In this document: positions 53,495-64,000 of the stretch, one piece after another | Layout of the letters: each line of letters starts with the position of its first letter | Numbering within the stretch: position 1 is the first letter of the stretch | Source of the DNA: Flammula alnicola | Lineage: Eukaryota; Basidiomycota; Agaricomycetes; Agaricales; Strophariaceae | NCBI GenBank assembly: GCA_015499995.1 | Contig: JADNRV010000125.1 | Coordinates: 1 to 64,000 of the forward strand | Length of the DNA stretch: 64,000 nucleotides | Reading direction: 5' to 3' | The notes under the pieces: generated by a model | Seen by the model: only the letters and a program-made list of their open reading frames with translations | Told to the model about the DNA's origin: nothing | Database searches by the model: none | Position numbers and translations under genes: made by a program

Positions 53495-54765
53495 ATGCGC
53501 TCTTTTCTTTCTCTTTCTTTGGTGTTCTTGGCTGCCATCTTCTCGGGCGTCGCCATGGCTGTTACCCTCGACGATGGATCTCAATGCATGGCTGAGATCT
53601 GCTTGGACCCCAACTATTCTCCGCGAGTCAAACGCCAGGTGACATCCACGATGCCTATCTATCGGAAGGACCTCCCGAACGCACAACGCCTCGCTCGTGG
53701 TCTTCCACTGAAACCTCCGACTCGTCGCACAAGCTGTAAGTTACTTGGTTCTTTCTCCAACCTAATTTTTTTAAGACAAACTCTTTCGACAGCTGTCATT
53801 GCCGCCCGCCAAGCCCAACCTTCATCAGTGCCATCAACAACTTACACCGTAGTAATCCAAGTCATGAGCGGCAGCTCGTCGCTGGGTTATGTTGCGACCG
53901 ATCCAAACTACTGGACACCTCTGCTCGTCCCCTCAACTTCAGATGCATTGCACCTTTCCTTCAGCCTGCCAGTTGGGGCGACTTCTGGATCGCAGCTAGA
54001 CTTAACAATGGTATGCGTACACTTCACGGTCATGTCGTGACATGGGTTTGATTTGAATGCTGACCTTTCGTTACCGCTACAGGGTGATGCAAGTGGATCT
54101 CTGTTTGGATTGGTTGAAGGAAGAGACAGCACCAGTGCCGATATTGGGACCGGTAACTTCAAGTGAGTACATTTTATTAATATAAGATGATTATACAGAA
54201 TTCACTCGTCTCAGTTATCTATACTTGGACCCAGTTTCACCTCTTGGTTGTATGTTCTGAGTTATTTCGTTCATCTACAAGCTATATAACCATTCCTGGT
54301 TGCAGCGCCCCCTGGCTCTCGCCCGGCTGATATCCCAAGCAAGTTTAGTACTGCTAGCGGCTTGAATAAACTTGCAGAGTCGAGCGTTGTATGTCACTTG
54401 TCAATTGTCTTGGATCCCTCAGACCAATTAACGTTCTCCCTACCTCAGTGGAATGTAGATTTAGTCGCAGAGGCTTTGACTGCTCAATGGATCAACACGG
54501 ATGGAAGTATGTGCCACATAGTTTCTACCGTAAACTCTTCAGCTGATCTTTAACGTTTTAACCCTTGCAATCCTTCAGCATCGCCAGCTACTGACTTTTT
54601 CGTCCAGAGTAATCACCTGTATGCTGGGGGAGATGCAAATGCTTTCCATTCAAGGTTTCCTGCCCCAGTTACTTCTGTTGTACGTATTGGTCGTTCTATT
54701 TCTTCATTAATTTTACTGATTTTTCTGTCCTTGCGTAGACTCTCAATCTCGTTCAAGTCCTATAA
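53495..54765 (+). CDS. Secreted protein, same family as the gene at 28.6 kb (279 aa)
   Basis: Eight exons in frame: 53495-53735, 53793-54010, 54083-54162, 54215-54246, 54306-54388, 54449-54506, 54579-54679 and 54739-54765. The signal peptide MRSFLSLSLVFLAAIFSGVA is followed by a propeptide-like basic part (NAQRLARGLPLKPPTRRTS). A beta-rich domain comes next: TTYTVVIQVMSGSSSLGYVA, GSLFGLVEGRDSTSADIGTG, YLYLDPVSPL, VDLVAEALTAQWINTDGS, LYAGGDANAFHSRFP. The ALTAQWINTD motif, the signal peptide start MRSFL and the exon pattern tie it to the 28585 gene. No function is known. Confidence 0.82.
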
Positions 54766-55420
54766 TCAGTTTCACCTCCTTCGTAAAATAGGCCAATCAC
54801 TAACGTGGTGGCGATTCGTATATGAGTTTTTTTGGACTATTTTGGACTTTTTATTACTCCACACTTGATACCCGATATTGTTAGACAACTCTTGCGATTT
54901 GGATTGATATATCTCATTGAGTCGCTGTATGGTCATGTGGTGTCCACAGCACGGTCGCAGTACTAGAAGGAGATACATCTCTGATCATGAGGAAGTGTGG
55001 TGTCATAGTATTCGAGACGGGGATCAGGATCGTAAAACTCTGGAGATCAGCATTTGAATCTGCCATTACAGCCGGAAATTCCTGCCAGAAGTATCACACC
55101 GCCTCAAGAAGCACGCCATCATATCCCAGCGTTTTCATCTCACAACACACAAGTCCTAGAGGGCAGCGAAATTAAATTACACAAGGAGGAACTGGACGAG
55201 ATTAGAAACGATGGGGAAATTCCAACTGCCCGCCGACCTCCCAACGCACAGCGATCATCCTAGCCAAAAGTAGTAGCCTCCCCCGTCCATTGAATGCATA
55301 TTCATTCTGTCCTTGACGCGCACATATCATTGTGTTCATCCCAACCACGAGCTCACCTAACTATTGCGTGGCACCTTTCGATTTTCGTTTTGACCTCTGA
55401 CGACGCTATGAGCGAATGAA
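54766..55420. other. Intergenic
   Basis: 3' flank of the secreted gene and of the SEC61 pseudogene, which converge here. No gene seen. Confidence 0.4.
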
Positions 55421-57369
55421 TTACAGGAGGTCACCAAACGCTGCCATCTCGGGGCCACCAGACTCGCGCATGCCGATTTCCCAGTCTGCGAGAGCGAGAG
55501 AATGTATCAGGAACCACAAACGAGAAAATAGCAAGGAAAAGGGACGTACAGCTGTAGATAATACTGACAGCCATGAGGATACCAGTTCCACTTCCAATAG
55601 CGCCAGAGAGATTGACGGCGCCAGAGAGCAAGCCGAGGATGGCACCGCCAAATGCGGCAGCGGTCGGGATGATGTGCTTGAGCTCTTTGTACACCGAGCC
55701 TTCACAGTGTCCAGTTATAACCTAGAGAGAAAAAAGTACAACCTTCAGATGCGAAAGATGACAGTGACAAATAGGAAGACGACATACCGTCTGTTGATCT
55801 TTGAGCCACGTCCCGAGGGCCCGATCCAGAGACTTCGATCCAGGTCTTGGAGAACAGAGCGCCGGCGGAAAGTATGAAGGTAATGTACACAGCGGTGTGG
55901 ATGGGGTCGAGAACGGCTTCCTTGATTGTGTGAGGAGGGGACATATAGTACATGATACCAGATGTGGCGCAAAGCTGAGTAGAGTCTTCAAGAGGCTACA
56001 TAAAGCAAACAGGTGTCAGCTATACAAAACGCCACATGCGAGAAAACGCCACATGCGAGATTGCCAATACATACCTCCTAAATACCGAGGATCTTGACGA
56101 AGAGGTTGCTGGGGAAGTGTGTTGCGAGCATCTGCGAGACGATGAAATCGTTCGAGCTCAATGCGGACTGCAGTATAACGGGCATGTTGGAGGTGTAGAA
56201 CAGCTTGACGGGGTACAATCCACGCTGGCCACGGAACCTGTTGCTCTTCACCGGGATCTCAATATGGAATCCCTGGAGGTAGATGACGATAGCGAAGATA
56301 ACGACAGTCGAGAACAACCTCATGACATTGGACAGACGTTCTCTCCAGAACGCCTCACGAAGCGCATGGCCTTTATCGAGCCAGGTGAAGAGGAGGTGGA
56401 AGAGGGCTACGATGGCGCCTTCGAACTCGGAGCCGCGGCCGATGTTGATGGTGGTGGGAGAGAACACCTTCCACACGACGGATTCGCAAATGTTGGTCGC
56501 GAGTTGATGCTGGAGCCGAGACCGGAGCCCTTCTGCAGGAGCTCATCGAGGAGGATGTCGATGAGGGCGGCGACGATGAGTTGGATGATGAGGAGAAGGC
56601 AAGCACCAGCGCCGAGGTCCTTCGGTTAGCCGTAGAGACCCGTGAGGATGTATACGGTTGCCTGGCCGAGCAATATGATGAGAGCGAAAACTAAGTGAAA
56701 AAAAATCAGTAACAAGCAAAAGGAAATAAATATGATAGGAAAAGAGAACATAGATTGGTTCCGGGCATGTGGTTCGCACTGGTCACGCGGACGTGAAGAC
56801 TATCACAGATACGTCGAAATGCACACCGACGAATAGAATAGCTCATCCACAGGGACACAAAGAAAAGGTATTAAGTTAAGAATCAAAAAGGGTAAAAACT
56901 CACGTTGTTGAGCACCGCTGAACAAAACCCAATCCTCCTTGAGACCAAAGTCGACGTCGATGAGATTAGCGCCCGCAAGTAGCTGCGTGATCATTCTTGA
57001 AGTGACGATGGGGGTAATACCGAGTTCCATGAGCGTTCCACAATTAGAAGCAAGGATAACACGCATCCAGTAGAGAGGGTCGGACGGTTGGAGGACATGA
57101 TGTCATACAAGGGCACTTGTGAACAGACCAAGAAAATAAGGAGCGTTACAGCTGCCCATAGTACTTTTTGGTTGAAATGAACTTAGAAAGTCGCGAATGG
57201 TTAAAAGATAGGTATTTCTTGAGACAAAAAGTCATACCTCGCAATCTGGTGATGAGACTTCAGGCAAAATGGGTAAAAAGGCCGAACGAAATTGAGGAAC
57301 TGGACTGTTCGATATATGTCAGTTTCAAAGACCTGTATAGTGCACTAAAGAGAACATACACCCGCTCAT
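55421..57369 (-). pseudogene. SEC61 alpha translocon subunit, intron-retaining pseudogene
   Basis: From ATG 57369 the minus strand carries nearly all of Sec61-alpha, the ER protein-conducting channel: [154 protein letters not shown]. Introns are still present, so it arose by DNA duplication rather than retroposition. It is disabled: TAA replaces the Gln after GLYG (56626-56628), TAG replaces Trp after KILGI (56078-56080), and there are frame breaks near FVRPF, after IMSSN, within SSIN and after PRDVA. The functional SEC61 must lie elsewhere. Confidence 0.85.
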
Positions 57370-59608
57370 GTTCGAAAGTCACGAAGGAGCACAGGAGGAG
57401 AGAGTTGGAATAAAGAGAAAGATCTTTAGACTCTCTTGATCGCCACTCTCACCTCTTTCCAGCAACTTTCCAAACGTGGCAGCTTACATAACCAACCGCG
57501 TGGGCATCTCAATTCTTCTTCAAAAACCAGGCCGGCCATGGTGGAAGACACAGTGTTGTCCACGATGCATATTATTAGGAAGGGAAGAAGAATGAAGAGG
57601 AGGAGAAGAAGAGCGACGAGGAGGAGAAGAAGCAGAGGCGAGAGCCAGGGATGCCGAAGAGAAATTGATGAGGCTGACGATGACTTTGAGCGAATGAGGG
57701 ATCTCACAAGATGCGGTTAGCTCCTAATTATGATTAGTCCTTTCACGTCTACATGCTGTATTACACCTCTCTCATTCTCATTCTATCTCACTACAACTTT
57801 ATCTACCTTCTTACTGTTGCACTTCGGGATGAAATCACTTTATTAAAGAAACTATCGATACTAATGAAACAAATGCATCGAAAACAGGGGGAAAGTTGGC
57901 TTAGCGCCGTAACTTGATTGGCCTGTTAGTCGAGGGTCAAGTAACAGATCAATTAAGATAGGAGGGAGAATGCGATTGACGCGAACCTCGGTCCTCGACT
58001 ATGTCTTGACTGCTTGGACACTGGCCACTCAGGCTGGAGGTTCTAATTTTCGTGTTTAAAGTTGGAATTAACTCATATGGGATGAGATGACCCGCGCCAA
58101 TTCCTATTACTTTGTGCGAGGCTTACCACCACTTCAGCTATCGACATTGACCGTTATAGACTGGAAGTGCTTGGACCACTGGTCCGTACATACTATAATC
58201 ATCTTGTTAGTAAATAATAACGTATTTTGAAGTAGATCACACCGTTCTTCACCCACTCAAACTCTTCTTGGCTCTTGATTTTCGTGTTCGGCTCTGGGAA
58301 TATAGACTTCTTCGTAGGCCCGCTGGGATACTCTGGCTAGCTTCTTCTGCGAACTCTCCCAGCGTCCTGTACCCTCATCTTCGACCCACAAGATCTGCTT
58401 CTAGAACTTGATAAATTCATCCTTGACAATTATGCTTTCCTGCTTTCTTGTACCAAAATTCTGACGGCTGATACTCCAACTTGGTACCAGGATCGTACAC
58501 CTTCATCACAGATACAAGCTGGAGCGGCTGAACCCGTAGATGGTGCTAGTAGAGGTGTCATTCCTCTTGATGCACACTCATAAAAGTCATTTTTTGAACA
58601 TCTCGTGCGCATTTCCAAATAATATTATGCGTATAGTGACTCTATATACCTTAATCTTCAAATCCGATGGGGTGGAAAGGCCCAGGCATGGCGGGAAAGC
58701 ATGCTTACTGTCATGGAATGAACGTTCGATGAACACGAGGGACTGGAAATTTAAATCAGTGAGAGCGACCTCTGCGTTCGGCAGGTTGACGTTGGCGTCG
58801 ACGTCGATTGCGAAAAGAATCAGTTGACTACACTCCACAGAGCACATAGGGGATAGTAGCAAGGACATATCCTTGTTAAGAATTTGATAAATATACTGGA
58901 GGGATTAATTGACAGTGGGAAACACGACTCCTGGTCTGTTCGGCTGGATCCTCCCTACGTCAACTAATAGTACTCAAATTTCGTGTTGAGTATCATCAGC
59001 TATAAATTCTGTTCGGATGCGAAATAAGGATGTATTTTAATTTTTGATATCCACTTTCCGGGCGACTGAGCTGATCGTTGGCGTTGGCCCTCTTCTCTTA
59101 GTCTGTCCTGGTACTTTTCCTGGTACTTTGAAATACATTGGGTTTAAGCATACGTAAAGGTAAAACCACCTCCAGTCATGATCAGTGTACCTTAATCATA
59201 TGACATTAAGGGAAGCAGGACGAAAGGCGGGCAATGAAAGAAACGCCAGACGGGAACGTAGGGAAAACTGATCGGACATGTCAAAGAATTTAGCAGGTAG
59301 ACCACTATGTAGCTGCTAGAAGGTCTGCTCAAACTAAGTAGAATGGCCGAATAACTGGGACGCGGCATGCAAATTTAGTGCGGAGATGCACGTTCGCTCG
59401 GTATTCCATTGTTTCCGACCTGAAATTTTGAAGTCGTGGCGGTAGTGCATGCTGTCTGTCCATTGACATTAATTACATCGCACTTCTGAGACGCCGTCAG
59501 AGAGTTTCTCACCTTCGGGTTTTCTACAAAAGCCAGTGGCGAAGGGGTAATGCTGCTGGGATCTACCTGCAATCGGACTTCATTGTCAAAAGTCAAACAG
59601 CGTCCACC
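57370..59608. other. Long intergenic region
   Basis: Holds a purine-rich tract (about 57577-57660, gaggaggagaagaag-like). Minus ORFs at 57426-57707 and 58587-58868 show no recognisable protein and no splice partners. The right end is the promoter of the DUF3472-like gene. Confidence 0.4.
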
Positions 59609-60361
59609 ATGAAACTTTCTTGTTCCAACGCATTTTTCGCGTTGTTGCTCAGCGTCCTTCCTAGAGCACATGCCTTGGTCGGCTCCAGCTGGTCTGTCAC
59701 CAACGTGCCCCCCACAGGGCTCACAGACATCACATTCCCCATCACAATCGTCGAAGCAGACCATATCTCGGGCTACTACTTCGCGCAGCAATTCAACTTT
59801 GTAGGGCTCGCCGACGTCGGATACACGGGAATTCAGCCCCGCCCCAACAGCGGCGGCCACGCCGTCCTCCATGGTGTCTTCTCGAGCTTCGTTGCCGGCA
59901 CCACCACGTCCGACGCAAACTGCCACCCCGGCGCTGACGGCGGCCCCGGGGTGTCGTGCAGCTACGAGTGGAACGGTGTGTACGGCCGCACATACAACTT
60001 CGAGGTCAAGACGACCGGAAACAGGCTTTGGGTCGGCACCGCGGTCGATACCGTCACAGGGCAGCGTATTCACATCGGGAGCTACACCCTCCCGGCGGGT
60101 TCGCAAGGAATCCAAAACAGCCAGGCGGGTTTCGTTGAGTGGTACCCCTGGAACGGCGGCGAGCCCCCCAACCACTGCGCGCACCTCCCGTACCAGAAGA
60201 CCATCTTTGGGAACCCGAGCACCACACACGCAGGATCTGTTGGGACGCAGAGCCTGTCATTCGAATACGGTGATTGTGTTGGGCAGGTCGCTTTCCATAC
60301 CGAGAGAGTTACGGGCGGCGTGGAGAACAACTGTGGATTTAGAGGCCAGAGTGGAATATAG
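59609..60361 (+). CDS. Secreted DUF3472-like protein, single exon (250 aa)
   Basis: ATG 59609 in a good context (caccATGA). A signal peptide (MKLSCSNAFFALLLSVLPRA) is followed by a domain with GYYFAQQFNFVGLADVGYTG, QPRPNSGGHAVLHGVFSSFV, CHPGADGGPGVSC, YGRTYNFEVKTTGNRLWVGT, SYTLPAGSQGIQ, GFVEWYPWNG and EYGDCVGQVAFHTERVTGGV. This matches the DUF3472 pattern of secreted fungal and bacterial proteins, probably sugar- or wall-binding jelly-roll folds; the biochemical role is unknown. Unlike its neighbours it has no introns and is GC-rich. Conserved cysteines suggest disulphides. The antisense frame is also open for 284 codons, a by-product of the GC-rich coding strand. Confidence 0.85.
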   Translation: MKLSCSNAFFALLLSVLPRAHALVGSSWSVTNVPPTGLTDITFPITIVEADHISGYYFAQQFNFVGLADVGYTGIQPRPNSGGHAVLHGVFSSFVAGTTTSDANCHPGADGGPGVSCSYEWNGVYGRTYNFEVKTTGNRLWVGTAVDTVTGQRIHIGSYTLPAGSQGIQNSQAGFVEWYPWNGGEPPNHCAHLPYQKTIFGNPSTTHAGSVGTQSLSFEYGDCVGQVAFHTERVTGGVENNCGFRGQSGI

Positions 60362-61284
60362 GTTCGTGGAGCAGCTGCCGACGTAGGGGAAACAAAGTTA
60401 CCTAGTCAAGTATTAGTCTCCCGTAGGCAGACTTCGTAAACTACCGATATTCAGTTGATGATGAGTCGATCTACTTCATATGGAGTCTGCTCCTAGACGC
60501 GACCATCAAACCGATCCTATCTAATCTAGCCGAGGTGCCTGCCCAAGCTCACTATCACATGTGCCCCCCCACAAACTAAGCAATGTCCCGTTGCGTACAC
60601 CAACACCTGTCCCGACAATACCTGTCCCTTCCTCTCGCTCATTACCCTCAATCGCATCAAAGAACTCCTCGTTCTCACCCATGAATCTCCGAAGCCGAAT
60701 CCACCACGGTTGCCGGTACATCTACATCAGCCTCCTTATCAACATCGCCATCAACTTTCATCCCACTTCCTCCCATCTACGCCATTCCTTCTCAATCGCA
60801 GCCTGCGTTTTCTCCAACTCCGTCCCTTTCCTCGGTATGAACTGGCGTAGCCGTCGTGAACCGAACCTGCCCGAAATAGCAATAGCCTTTTTCCCTTGCA
60901 TACATAACGCGCACATACTATGCATATCCTCAAGATGTACGTTCATTGAATGGATACGAAATACTCAGTTACCAAAGCAGCAATGGCCGTTGCAGGACGG
61001 TACGAATTTCAGGCTACAGGCTTGGGCAAGTGGAGCGACTCCACCTCTACCTTGAATTCCGTCTCTCTGGATGGAATTGTTGACGGTAAGGTAAGATTCA
61101 AACACACGATTGGAGAAGGAGCGAAAGAGATAGATGTGGAACCAACTGCATTCCTGACCCTCACCACACCGAAGATAAAGCCTGGATCAACCTCCGTAGC
61201 CAATTCAAGGATCTCCAAGCGGGGGAGTAAACTGTCCTAGGCAATCTTTACGCGGCTGTGCCATGACGTTGGTGGCAACGACGA
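60362..61284. other. Unresolved region with conflicting ORFs
   Basis: Minus-strand fragments ELEKTQAAIEKEWRRWEE (about 60800) and ENEEFFDAIEGNEREEGTGI (about 60670) suggest a coding exon pair. The plus frame at 60950-61240 (LNSVSLDGIVDGKVRFKHTI) also looks protein-like. They could not be reconciled into one gene. Confidence 0.3.
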
Positions 61285-62531
61285 TCAGGCAGGCTTGCCT
61301 GCAGACGGCCGGCGCCGGGCCCACTTGCCCGACTCCTTGAGCATGTTGTCTTCCTCGTCGTCATCGTCGTACTCGTCGTAGGTATCGAACTCGCACTTGT
61401 GCTCAGATTCAAGGAGCACGCCGGAGCTGTGCGAGGGGGTGTGGGCAGAAAGAGGCTGCTGTGCCGCTGGTCATGATGCACCATGCTGACGATCGACGAG
61501 ATAAGCTGAGTGTTGAACGTTGAGAGACGGCCATGCAAGCGGCGACGGCGCATCTTCGTCTTCGCTGATAAGAAGCAAAGAGCAAGTATCAATAGGGTTG
61601 AACCAGGATAATAAAGAGAGGAAAAGGGAAGAGATTCCAAGCAAGTACACCCGACTTCGTCGTAATCGACGCTATTCCAGCGATCATGAATATCTATCCA
61701 ACCAGTTTAGTGACAATCGTTGACGAAATCAAACATCCCATTCGACACCACACTGAGAATACTCTCTGCCGCCCATCCATCGGCGTGTTCGCGCGCGACT
61801 GAGCACCCGGCAGAAGCTTCGAGTTGGGCGGTTCAAATCGTCAGCAACCGCAACCTCAACCTCAAGAAGAAATGAGAAAAAAGACATACTGCAAGGGCGT
61901 ATGCAGGTCCAAACTCGAATCCAAATCACCCTCCTCCTCCTCCTTCTTGTCCTCTCTCTTCTGCCGATGCCTATGTCTTCCCCTCGAGGCAGTAGCATAC
62001 TCCCTCTCCTCCGCCTGCTCCTCATCATCACTGCCCCGTCCCTCCAATCCCCGTCTCCAGATCCTCATCATAATGATCGCCCTCTTCCTCTCCCTCCAGT
62101 CGCTCATGCCCATGCACAGCCCACGCCGAGCCCTCACTCTACCGCCTCGTCCTTTCACGTAATCTGGACTGCGACGACGCGCCATTCTGCCCGCCCCCGG
62201 CAGAAACTGACTTGGATAGCGCCGGACGGGGCGTGGACGAGTAGATGGTGGCGATGTCTAAACGTGGATTGTCGGAGTTTGTCTTTGTCTGAGTTTGGTG
62301 ATGGGAGTAATCCGAATTCTTGGAGTGGTGGCGTTATTGCTGGTAGCGGTGGTTGTAGCAGGAGACGAAGGTGATGCAGGCGCAGGCGGTGGTCGCGCGG
62401 AGGACAAAAGACGGCTGCATACGCGACTTATTCTCTTTCACTTTATCCCCACCTCCAGCACCAGCAGCACGACCAACACTCGCACTCGCTGCTTCCTTCG
62501 AATCGGATACGCCGAGCTCCCTGAGCGTCAT
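61285..62531 (-). CDS. Possible multi-exon basic/acidic protein, unidentified
   Basis: Minus-strand pieces suggest one gene. MTLRELGVSDSKEAASASVG (from 62531) is followed by a Ser/His/Gln stretch (about 62330-62185), MARRRSPDYVKGRGGRVRAR with SDWRERKRAIIMMRIWRRGL, and an acidic piece DKKEEEEGDLDSSLDLHTPL before a donor near 61890. The tail CEFDTYDEYDDDDEEDNM and KWARRRPSAGKPA ends at a stop at 61285. No domain is known to me. Junctions are not all verified. Confidence 0.3.
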
Positions 62532-64000
62532 CTCCTCGTTTCCTTTCCCTCGACCGCACCACCTACCACAGGCACAGAGAAAACTGGGGGATTTTGCCTG
62601 TGCGCAAATGTGCTAGCGAAGAGTCGATGGGGCTCCGCGAGGAAACAGATGCATAGGTGATGGTGATGGTAGGAAACGACGAGATGTTGATGCTGATAAA
62701 GAATTTCTGGAGCGTGAAGGCAGCATGTCGTCGCCACTGACTCCACCCTCGTTGGAGCAGGCTAACCCCAGGAAGCTGGGGCTCCACGCAGAGACGTGGT
62801 TAACAGATCTCCGTAAACTCGTTATGTAAACGAAAAGTTTTGAGAGAAAGACCTAATTTTTTCATACACTCTACGAGGTTCTAGAATTTTTTGCGAGTTT
62901 GCACGATAACCAGCTTCTTTAAATTGAAGAGCCGAGCATTTACTTCTTACAAATTATTTACTTACATATACTTAAATGCTCGTTTATATCCTCCTTTGAC
63001 AGTATTTTTAATCTCGGGATAGGCTACAGCTTTCCCGTCGTCGTTGTCGATGCGCCGCTCGCGTTGCAGAAGCCAACTGATCGTTCTCCGCAAACGCCGC
63101 CGAACAGATCAACGACGCGTCTCATCGTTCTGTGTCTCTTACCATCACCACCCGCCTCGCTCTGGCTTTCCCTTTTTCGCCGCTCCCATGCTGCTGTAAG
63201 TCAATTTTTGAGCCTTCTCTTTGTATTCATCAAGTTTTTGACTCTTATAGGGTATGCTACGACGTAAACGACAAGAACGACCTTTCGGTTGCCCTCCTCT
63301 CCTCGAGAGATGTGGGCGGCTATTCAAACTGCTCAGGATTGGCGGAGAGAGTGGCGAGAGGAAAATGGAAGACCATCGAAGAGGGAGATCTGTGAGGTGC
63401 GTAGCGAAACGAGTCTTAGGACTCGCTTCGTTACCTATCTATCTCTTCGTGTCATTACACTGGCCACCTCTTTAACCTACAGGCGAAAAAAAAAATATAC
63501 AAGTTGTTTGGTATACCAAACTGCATTCGACGTTTTCTAACTCTCGCTGCCGCCCTCGATGCGCCGCATCCCCTCCTCGATTCTTGTTTGGTTTCCCACA
63601 CCATGTTCGAATGTTTTTGGAAACTCTACCGCCGCCCCGCCACCTCGCTCGACAGGATTCGGCCAGACAACACACGCCGGCTCTCTCTCGCTATGTAGCG
63701 AGGCTCGTCGAATGTCATCTGGGTAGCCAGACCACGTTCGAGCTCATTCGGAGCCACCTACCTTCAATATCCCAGCTGCCCGGCTGGCTCAGCCAGATGA
63801 CGATGCCGAGCCTCCCTGGCCCAGGCTGCCCGTCCGCGACGTCGTTGCAGCTGCAGCTCCCGTCGTCGTGGGTGCCTGGTATGGTGGCGGCCCGCAGTGG
63901 AGCAGCAACGTTAAATTTGCTGTTGCTTCTTCGTCGTTCTTTCAATTCGCCTTCCCGAGGTTTTTAGATAGTGGTAAGCGAGTTTTTCACATCATTATTC
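62532..64000. other. Right edge, no gene resolved
   Basis: AT-rich to 63000, then GC-richer with weak coding signs on the plus strand (REMWAAIQTAQDWRREWREE at about 63305 before a GT donor). At 63505-63760 there are three diverged copies of a ggt-nnn-cca-nac-nnnn-ttcga block. A gene may begin here and continue past the edge. Confidence 0.3.

Noticed and set aside
58587..58868. 93-codon minus ORF with DVDANVNLPNAEVALTDLNF
   Set aside because: Protein-like in places but no splice partners, start context or recognised family.
59375..60229. 284-codon minus-strand ORF
   Set aside because: Antisense shadow of the GC-rich single-exon DUF3472-like gene, which has a signal peptide and recognisable family motifs.

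Overview
The window looks like nuclear DNA of a mushroom-forming basidiomycete (Agaricomycetes). The evidence is dense introns of about 45-70 bp, a class I hydrophobin, a basidiomycete-type CFEM/GPI protein, a DUF6534-type seven-helix protein split into about 17 exons, a chromodomain Ty3 retrotransposon, a TET/JBP-like oxygenase of the kind that spread with KDZ transposons, and TE-rich spacers. No genus can be fixed from sequence alone. Everything here was read by eye; homology statements are family recognition, not database searches.

Layout. 1-10 kb: the 5' end of a secreted-protein gene leaving the left edge (an inverted copy of sequence at 28 kb), an F-box/beta-propeller gene with a GC-AG intron, a 25-copy CCAG repeat, a class I hydrophobin, a CFEM-GPI protein and a divergent transaldolase. 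10.0-17.7 kb: a complete, very young Tf1/sushi-type LTR retrotransposon on the minus strand, with a self-priming signature and extra ORFs 3' of pol joined by a UGA-CUA codon context. 18-30 kb: a TPR/F-box gene, a DUF6534 membrane protein, the complex III hinge subunit QCR6 and a nine-exon secreted protein. 30-36.4 kb: a decayed SRPK-like kinase between diverged direct repeats, a C2H2 transcription factor and a small cysteine-rich secreted protein. 37.9-48 kb: a TE island with a 901-bp foldback element bearing 9-bp target duplications (Mutator-like), a TET/JBP-like oxygenase and a truncated relative, several minisatellites, a Helitron-like 3' end and two TE-style genes of unknown role. 49-64 kb: prephenate dehydrogenase TYR1 with an apparent non-GT-AG intron, a decayed His/Ala-rich ORF, another secreted protein of the 28-kb family, an intron-retaining SEC61-alpha pseudogene, an intronless DUF3472-like secreted protein, and poorly resolved sequence to the right edge.

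How the parts fit. Housekeeping genes (QCR6, TYR1, transaldolase-like) are scattered singly with no operon-like logic. Secreted and surface proteins (hydrophobin, CFEM, three copies of one secreted family, DUF3472-like, cysteine-rich peptide) are over-represented. The pseudogenes (kinase, SEC61) and duplicated promoters point to recent segmental duplication and TE turnover. The most unusual items are the retrotransposon 3' ORF with the UGA-CUA junction, its 11-nt self-priming pair, the TET-like gene beside a foldback element, and the atypical TYR1 intron.
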